Source: Variovorax sp. KBW07 (GTDB lineage: Bacteria > Pseudomonadota > Gammaproteobacteria > Burkholderiales > Burkholderiaceae_C). Taken from it: a stretch of 54,499 nt of DNA. Location of the stretch: NCBI RefSeq assembly GCF_003852515.1, contig NZ_QAJK01000012.1, positions 1 through 54,499 on the forward strand, read 5' to 3'. Under the pieces are notes generated by a model. The model made no database searches. It was not told the DNA's origin and saw only the letters and a list, made by a program, of their open reading frames with translations. Of this stretch, positions 8,521 through 17,500 are shown piece by piece (within the stretch, counting starts at the first letter, position 1; every line of letters begins with the position of its first letter). Made by a program: the position numbers and the translations under genes.

Positions 8521-11500
8521 TCAAAGCCCCAGGCTGCGCCGTTCCGCCGGCGTGAGCTGGTTGCGTTCCGACGCGCCCATGGCCGCGTCGCCCAGCACCT
8601 GCACCGCGCTGCCCTTGCGGTAGCCCGCCTCGTTGCCGCCACCGCCGCGCGGCGCGCCGCCATCGGCACCGCCGCCGCCCGTGCCCGGCAGCGGCTCGTT
8701 GCCGAAGCCCAGCACACGCACCGTGAAGACCGAGGGCAGCGCCTGCCGCGCGGCATTGCGCTCGCGCTGCATCACGTCCTGCGCGGCGGCACTGGCCTGC
8801 GATGCGGCGGCGCTCGCGTTGGTCAGCGCGCCGACGTTCACCGCGGCCACGGCCGGCAGCCCGCTCGACTCGCCCTTGACCTGGATGTTGGCCGCGTTCA
8901 CCACGTGCAGCGCCGCGAGGTTGACGTTGCCCGACACGCGAATGCCCGCCTCGCCCGCGTCGATGGTGCCCAGCGGCGCGATCAGGTCCACGTCGCCGGC
9001 CGGTACCTCGGCAATCGGCGCCAGCGTGGCGATGCCCGCGCCCGTGCTCGGCACGTTGGGCGACAGCTTCACGTTGCCCAGCATGTCGTACTCGCGCTTG
9101 GGCGGCGTGTAGACCACCGTGGTCTTGGAGCCCCGGCCGGCATTGATGTCGCCCTCGGCCGACCAGATCACGATGCCGCCGCCGAAGGTGGTGAAGATGC
9201 GCGACAGGCCCAGCAGCACGCTGTCGCGCGTGTAGATCTCGATGTCGCCCTTGCCCTGCGTCAGCAGGCCGGTGCTCGGCGGCGGCAGCACGCCGTTGGC
9301 CCCCACCGTGAGCCCGCCGCCGGGCGCCAGCACCTGGATGCCGCCGCCGAAGTCGGTGTGCACGCCCGCCGCGCCCTGGAACTTGATGCTTCCCTGGTGG
9401 TCGACGGCTTGCCCCTGCGCATCGCGGCGCGGCAGCAGCACCGCCGTGGCGTTGCGCCCGCGCAGGTAGCTGCCGGCGCGGCGGCTGCCGGCGTCGTTGT
9501 ACTCGCGCCCGCTCTGGCGCAGTTCCTCGAAGTACACCTCGCGCACCAGCACGCCCTGCTGCTCTTCGCCCAGCGCAAGAAACGCGGCCAGCGCGCCCGC
9601 CGCATCGCCCGCATAGCCGAAGCGCTGGCGCATCCATTCGAGCAGGCGGGCCTCGTAGGTCCTGGCGACCTTGCCGGCCTGGTCGGCCAGCGGCAGTGCC
9701 GCGTCGGCCAGGTTCTTCGCATCGAAATAACGCGCGGCAAAACCGGCGTAGTCGGGGCCGCCCTTCGCGCCCATCCCGGCCGCGAGCACGATGGCGGCAC
9801 CGTCGCGCGCGTCGCCTTCCACCACCGGGCCGATGCTGTTGATGGTGCCGGCCGCGCCGGGCAGCCCCTGCTGCTGGATGTTGCGCCCGGCGGACACCGA
9901 GAGCAGCCCCGGTCCGCCGATGTCGAGCGTCAGGTTCAGGATGTCCCGCCCTGCCTTCAGCAGCGTGATGTCGCTCCCGTCGGTGTTGAGCACCACGCCC
10001 GACAGAAGAATGTCGCGCCCCGCGCGCACCTCCATCCGCTTGGCGGCGATGGTCTGGAACTCGACCGCGACGCCGGCCTCGGTGCGTTGCGTCCGGCGGC
10101 CGACAGCCACCGTCACGTCGCCGTCCTTCGCGTAGATGCGAATGGGCTCGCTATCGCCGCGGTGCAGGTTGGTGGCCCGGTCCGCGCCAAAACCGAACAG
10201 CACGCCGCCGTCCGACAGCGCCTCGTAGAAATCCTGCGCCTCGGGCGAGGGCGTGCCGACCGGCAGGTAGTAGTTGCTGGCCTGGCGTGCCAGCTGCCAG
10301 AGCGGCTTCTCCGGCGTGGCGAGCAGGTCGGGGGATCCGCCCGACATCGCCGGGTCGCCGAACACATGGTCACGCGCCAGCAGTTCGAGTTGGCCCTGCC
10401 GCGATGGCGCCAGCGTCAGGCTGGTGGTGATCGAGCCGTTCGCCGCCACCGCGATGAAGCGGCCCGGGTCGTAGCGCATCTCGCTGCCGCCGTAGGGGCG
10501 TCGCTGCAGGATGTCGCCGCCGCCCGCGAACAGCTCGATGCCGCTGCGATCGGTCCACAGCGTGAACCAGTTGTTCGCCGCGCCTTCGATGCCGCCGAAG
10601 GCCGCCTGCGTCTCGCCGCCGCGCGCGGGCACGCGGCCCGCGTCCCGGCCGGTGCTCACGTTCAGGTCACCGCGCGCCTCGATGCGGACCGTGCCGTCGC
10701 CGACGATCACGCCCAGCGGACCGAAACCGAGCCGGTCGCGCGGCACGCGCGGATCGGGCGCGCGCGGATCGTTCTGCCGGCTCAGGCCGTAGCTCGTCTC
10801 CAGCGTCTGGCCGATGGAGCCGGCCCGCACCCAGGTGTCGCCGCGCAGGTTCACCACCTGCCCCGCCGTGGCCTGCACGTCGGCTGGATCGACGCCGGTG
10901 TTGACCCGCCCGCCCACTTCGTAGGTCAGCCGGCCGCCGCCCGTTTGCAGCAGCCTGCCATCGGCCGTCATGCGGCCGGTGCCCGCAACCACCAGGTCGA
11001 GCGCCGGCGTGGTCAGGGGCGACAGCATGTCGTCCATCGTCACCTTCCGGTCGGAGCCGGCATCGCCGCCCGCGCGCACCGTGAGATGGCCGCCGCCGAG
11101 CGTGCCGATGCCGCTGAAGCCGACCATCTCGACGGCACCGACCAGTCCGTCGAGGCGGTACTGTCCGAAGTTGATGCCCCACGCGGCCGACTGGCCCAGC
11201 CCGGCCCCACCCTGCAGCCAGAGCCAGCGCCCGACGTCGTTGCCGGTGCGTGCCATGTTCGAATCGGCCGTCATGAAGCCGCGCACGTCGCCCTGCGCCG
11301 ACAGCAGCAGGTCGCCGCCGCCCTGCGTGAAGTACATGCGGCGCGCGTTCAGCGTGGCCTCGTAGCCTTCGTTGCCGCCGCCCAGCACCGAACCGTCGTA
11401 GGCGCGTGCGCGCTCGGTGTCCCACGCTTCACTGCCCGCGATCTGCGTGCCGGCCGTGTACACGCCGAACAGCGACTTCTGCCGGTAGTCGCCACCGGCC

Positions 11501-14500
11501 AGCAGTTCAAGAAAACCGGTGCCGGTGCGAACGACCGACAGCGCATGGTCGGGGAAGCCCGCCAGGCTCTGCTGGTGCGGATCGTCGAGCAGCAGGTCGC
11601 CGCCCTCGCTCAGCCTCGATTTCGGCTGCACCGTGCGGCTGTCCGCCGAGCCCAGGTCGGCACCGCTCACCAGCCGCATCGACCACGAGCGCATGCCCGG
11701 CGCGAGCATGCCGGCCACGGCCATCATGCGGCCCTGCCCGTCGTCGCGGTTCGTCCAGCCGCCGTCGTCGGGCGTCACCGGCGGCGGCTCGAAGCCATCG
11801 GAGATGCTGCCGTTGACGATGAGGTTGCCGCCCGCGCGCATCACCACCGTGCCGGGCTCGCCCGAGCCGCGCACCGCCGCGTCGACACCGGGGCCGTAGC
11901 GGTAGCCCGAGAAATCGATCTCGCGGCTGACGGTCAGGTCGCCCGTGCTTCGAATCTCCACGCCGGGGCGCAGGTGGAAGGCATCGCCACGCGCGGCCAG
12001 CCCCGCAAGGCGCGTGCGCAGCGCGCCGTTGGCGCCGGCCGCGTCGATGAAGGCCGTGCTGTCGGCATGCAGCGTGTCGAAGTAAGCCTGGTCGACCACG
12101 CCATCGGCCGGCGTGTAGCGGGCGAAGGCATCGACCGCGATGCTCGCCGCTCCCTGCACCACCACGCCTGCCGGCGCGCTCACCGCAACGTCGTCGGTGC
12201 CGATGCGGCGTGCGGCAATGCGCAGCTCGCCGCGCGGCACCGCATCGGCCGAGCGAAGGTCGATGGCGGCGCCGGGTTCGAGCCGCACCGTGCCCGCCGC
12301 CGAGGCCAGCTCGACCTGCCCCCGGTTCATCGCCTCGATGACCTGGCCGCGCCCGTCCAGGCGCAGTTGCGTGCCGCGCGCATCGAGCACCGCGCGCGGC
12401 GACAGCTGCAGGTCGTCGCGCGCCGCGAGGCGAATCGTGCCGGGGTCGTCGCCGCTCGCATCGACGCGGCCATTGACGGTCAACGAGCCGCCATCGGCGG
12501 ACACCTCGATGCGGTTGGCGCGCAGTTCGTCGCCGATGACGATGTCGCCCGTCTTCACCACGAAGCGGCGAGCACCGATCACGCCGCCGGCATTGAGGCG
12601 TTGGTTGAGCCCGCTGAAATCGTCGAGCACGCCCGCGCGGATGTCGATGCTGCCGGCTTCGCGCGCCGACGGCGAGCCGCCGTCGACGCGGCCCATCAGG
12701 CTCACGCGGCCACCGTTGCCCACGGCCGTGGCACGCACCGCCCCCGCCGGCTTGCCCGCTGCCGACACGTCGATGCGCGAACCCGCCGCCTGCTCGATGG
12801 CGCCGTTCCCGGTTTCCATCACCAGCTCTCCGCCGCTGCTGTGGCGCGTCACGTCGAAGAAGCGCAGCGCGCGGCCGGCCAGGTCGATCTGCCCGTTGTC
12901 GTCCACGCGGATGCCTTCCGCGGCATCGATTGCCAGCCGCCCGCCGGGCAGTGCGACGGCCGTGTCGAGCGCCACCGTGCGGCCCGCGAGGCGGATGTCC
13001 GCCCCCAATGCATCGATGCCCGAAGTGCCGGCCGGCGCCACACCCACGGGTGTACCGATGCGCACGGCGCCGCCGGTGCGATAGACCATCGACGAGCCCG
13101 CTTCGCCGGTCAGCAGCGGCGTGCGCAGCGACAGCTCGCCCCCGCTGCCCGTCGCGGCATCGGTGCCGCGCTCGAACACCGAGAGCGTGTTGCGCCGGTT
13201 GGCCGTGATGCGCTCGCTCGCATCGAGCGAGACCGACGAGAAGCCCAGCACGAGGCGGTCGAGCGCCACCTGGTCCTGCCCGCGCATGCCGGACGCATCG
13301 CCGAACTCGATGCGTCGTGCCTCGAACGCGAGCCGGCCGCTGCCGGTGCCCGCGCCGCCCGGCACGACCGCGCCCGGCCGGCGGCTCACGAAGGGCGAAC
13401 CGGGCGTTCCGAGTCCGGTCGACAGGCCGCTCCAGACCAGCGTGTCGGCCACGACGCGCGCGGTGTCGCCCGTGGTTCCCCAACCCTGGATGGCGGGTGC
13501 GGCCAGCACCAGCAACGCGCCGTCGTCGGCACCGGCCGCGCCCATGTCGAGATCGACCGCGCCGAAGAAACGCAGCGCATCGCCCGCCGTGAGACTCAGC
13601 CGCTCGACACGCGCCTGCCCCGCCGTGCCGGGCCGCAGCAGCCGCTCCAGCATGCCCTGGCTGAGGCGCACGCCCGAGCCGAGCACACCCTGCGATTCGG
13701 CGGCGGCGAACGAAGCCAGCGTGCCGACGTTGATGGTCGGCGCCGCGATGCTCAGGTAGCGCGCATTGAACTCCGCCTCGCCCAGCGACACCGGCCCGGT
13801 GGTCAGGAAGCCGATGGTGCCGCGCGTGCGCAGCATGGCGCCGTCGTCGACGCGGATCGTGCTGAACGGCGCCGTGGGCGTGCCGTCCGGCGCCGAGAAA
13901 TCGATGCGGCCGTTGGCCACCGTGAGGATGGCCAGCCGGTAGGCATTCGAGTTGTCCCAGAAAAGATAGCCCAGCGACGAGTCGAGGCTGTTGGTGGGCC
14001 CCTGCGTGGTGTCCAGCAGCGCGCCGCGTTCGACGCGCACGTTGCGCCCCACCAGGAAGATCTGCCCCGCCGACAGGTGCGCGCCCTCGCGCACGACCAC
14101 GTTCTCCGCGGCCATCGAGCTGAAGGTCACGCGGCGCCCGAGCTGCACGAGGCCGCCGTTGGGGTCGTAGAACGTGGCTTCGCGCAGGCCGTAGAGGCCG
14201 CCTACGATCAGCGTGCCCGCGTTGAAGGCCGACAGTTGCGCGGCGTCGAACGCTGCGTAGCCGGACGTGGCGGCGGCGCCGGGCGCCAGCACCTCCATCG
14301 GGCGCGAGCCGGTAAGAAACACATTGCCCGCCAGGCCGCCGGGGGCGGCGTCCAGGTCGACGCGCCCCGCGAACGAGAGCAACCGCCCGGTGGCATTGCC
14401 GAAGTGCAGGTGCAGGCTTTGCGCATCGCGCTCCAGCCGCGGACGCACGCGGTCGAACGCGGCGGCATTGGCCAGCGCGAAGTCGGCATAGCCTGTTTCG

Positions 14501-17500
14501 TTGTACTGCGAGAGGCTGCGCACCGCCTGCCCCGGCGTGAGCGTCATGGCCGTCGGCAGCGCATCGCGCACGCCGGTGTTGGCAATGCCCAGGTAGCCGC
14601 TCGCGCGCTGCGAACCGCTGGCGCGCAGCGCATCGAACTGCTGCTGCTCGCCGCGTGCGCCCAGCTCCACGCGCCAGGCGCCGGGCAACAGCGCAAAGGT
14701 CGATGGCAGCAACGTGTAGGTGCCCGCGGGCAGGCCGCCCACGGGCGCGTCGAAGCGCACCTGCTGCCCCACGCGCGGCGCGCCGGCGCCCATGTCGGGC
14801 AACACCGGTGCGTAACCTGCGTCGAAGCCCGGCACGATGGCGAACACGCCCGCGCCGGGGCTGCTGAAGGCATGGGCCGGGTTGGCGTTGACCAGCGGCG
14901 TGCGCAGCACGTCCACCGAGCCGCCCCGGCCGGTGAAGAAGCCCGCGCCGCGCAACTGCCCGCCGCCCGAAATGTCGACCAGCGAGCCCGGCTGCGCGTC
15001 GAGCCGCGTCTGGCTGAACACGATGCCGGGTCGCACGTACACGTCGTGCGGGTCGGACGGGTCGCCCGCCACTTCCGCCAGGTCGGAGAAGCGCACGGCC
15101 TGGCCGTTGTAGAGGTAGTTGAGGCCATCAACGGTGCCGCCGTACGGCAGGTCGAGGCCGCGTGCACTGGTCGAGGTGATGCTGCCGTCGCGCAGCAGCA
15201 CGTTCATCACCTGCGTAGTGGGAGGCACGCTGCCCTCGAAGACCCGCGTCTTGATGCCGAACAGGATCGTGCCCAGCGGCGCGCTCAGCACGCCGCCATG
15301 GTCGATCTGCGCGGCCGCCAGCGTGAGCGAACCGAAGACCGAGGGCGGCGTGGCCGGTCGCTTGCCGCCGCTCTCGTACGCGCGCAGCGTGAGCGTGCGC
15401 GCCTCGTCGAAGCGCAACGGATCGCCGGAGCTGCCTTGGCCCCGCATGCCCACGCGCATCTCTCCGCTGGCCCCCGTGGTGGGATAGATCTGCGCGGCGG
15501 TCACGGTCATGTCGCCACCGCTGGCCAGCAGGCCGTTGGTAAAGCGCAAGTCGCCCCGGCTGGTCAGCGACGCCGCATCGAAGCCGGCCGCATCGACCGG
15601 CTTTTCCTCGTACTGGAAGTTGTCGGAATTCGGGAAGAGCCGCCGCAGGGTGGCGCCGGAGCCACCGAGGAAATTGAGGCCCCGCACATCGATCAGGTCG
15701 GCCTCGACCGACAGCCGGGCGTCGTTGCGGGCCGCGGACAGCAGCCCCAGCCCGTTGTTCAACTGCAGCCCCGACATGAACTCGTTCTGGTCGATGGCAA
15801 TCGGCACCTTGCCGTCGAACAGCACATAGGGCGCCGCCAGCGACACGCGGGCGCGCGGCGATGTGTCGGCAACCGACAGCACGCCGCGCCGCAGCATCAG
15901 GGCCTCGGGCAGCCGCAGGTCGACATCGCCCTCGAAACTGAAGAGGTCGCGGCTCCAGAGATCGAGCGTGCCGAAGCCGCCCTCGCGCACCTGCGCCACG
16001 CTGATGCGCGCGCGACCGTCTGCCAGCGAGGCGTCGGCCATGCCGGGACGCAGCCCGGCGGCCGCGCCGCTGTTAACGCGGTCCTGTGTGATGCCGAACA
16101 CGACCATGCGGTGCGGGTTGCTCGGCGGGTTGTCCAGCGCCAGGCTGAGCACGCCACCGGCCGCCCCTTCGCCGCCGGCCGCGGCGCGCAGCGAGGCGTC
16201 GTTGACGATGCCGCGCGACGAGCCCAGGCGGATCAACCCGCCGTCGCCCACCAGCTGCAGCGATCGCGCGGCCGAGCGCCGTGCGCTGTCGGCCGGCACG
16301 TCGATGTCGGCCGCCGAACCCGAGGCATCGAGCCGCGCGCCCGGCCGCAACACCACGAAGGCCCGGCTCGCGGAAAGAAAGTCGCGGTCGGCCCGCGTGA
16401 AGTCGTCCATGCCGATGCGCACCGAGCCGCCGCCGGGTGCCACGCCATAGCGCAGGCCGGCGCTGTCGATGGCCGTGTAGGCGCGACCGGCGGCGTCGAG
16501 CACGGCATCGCCGCCGATCCAGATGGCGGTGTCGGCCGGTGCAAGGCCCGGCGCGTATCTGGGCCCGCGCACGGCTTCGGTGACCAGCACGATGTCGCCG
16601 CCCGGCGCCACGATGCGGCCTTCCATCGTCAGTTGTCCGGCCGACATCAGCCGCACCTTGCGGCCCGCGTCGACCTCGATGCGCGCGCCCTGCGCGACTT
16701 CGAGCACCGCGCCCTGCAGCGACAGGTCGGCGCCGCCGCGTTGGGTCAGGCGGCGCCGCGCCGGGTCTTCCAGATACAGCGGCGGCAGCCAGCTTTCGAG
16801 CGTCGCCTGCGGATCGGCGCCGGTGGCAATGTCGCGCGCGGCGGCGTTCGCACGCAGCACCGGCATCTGCGGGTGCAGCACGGCATCGCCGGCAACGCGC
16901 ACGCCGCTGGCACTGGCGATGCGGTAGCTGGAGAAACCGCTGCGCAGCAGCTCGGGTGCGAGCTGCTGCACCGGCTGGAACGAGATCTCTTGCGCAAAGT
17001 GCGTGCCGCGGGCAACGTCGCTGCCTGCCGCATAGGTCACGGCGAGCGGCGTGATCTTGCCGGCCGCCTGGGCAAAGCGCAGCGCCTGGATCGGAATGCC
17101 CTGCGGAAACACCGCCGAAGGCAGCACCCCGCCCACGGGCAACTGGCCCATGCCCGTGATGCGCGTGCCGGCCGGCAGCAAGGTGCCGGCCGGGCAATAG
17201 CCCTGCGCCGTATAGACCGAGAAGCCGGTGGGCACGGTCCAGGCGGCGGCCGTGTCCAGGGGCCTGGCAAGGACAGGCGTCGCCCCCGGGGGCAGCGGCG
17301 CATCGGTGAAGGCGACCGTCAGTTCCAGCACGAGGTCCATCGGCAGCCGCTCGCCGGCACCGATGCGCAAGGGGTTCGCCAGCCGCAGCGCGGTGGGCGC
17401 CGGCGCACCGGCCGCCAGCACGCCGCCTTGCAGCCAATCGTCGCGCCCGAACAGCAGGCCGCCGGGAGACTCCAGCGTGAGCGTGCCGCCGCCGAGCACA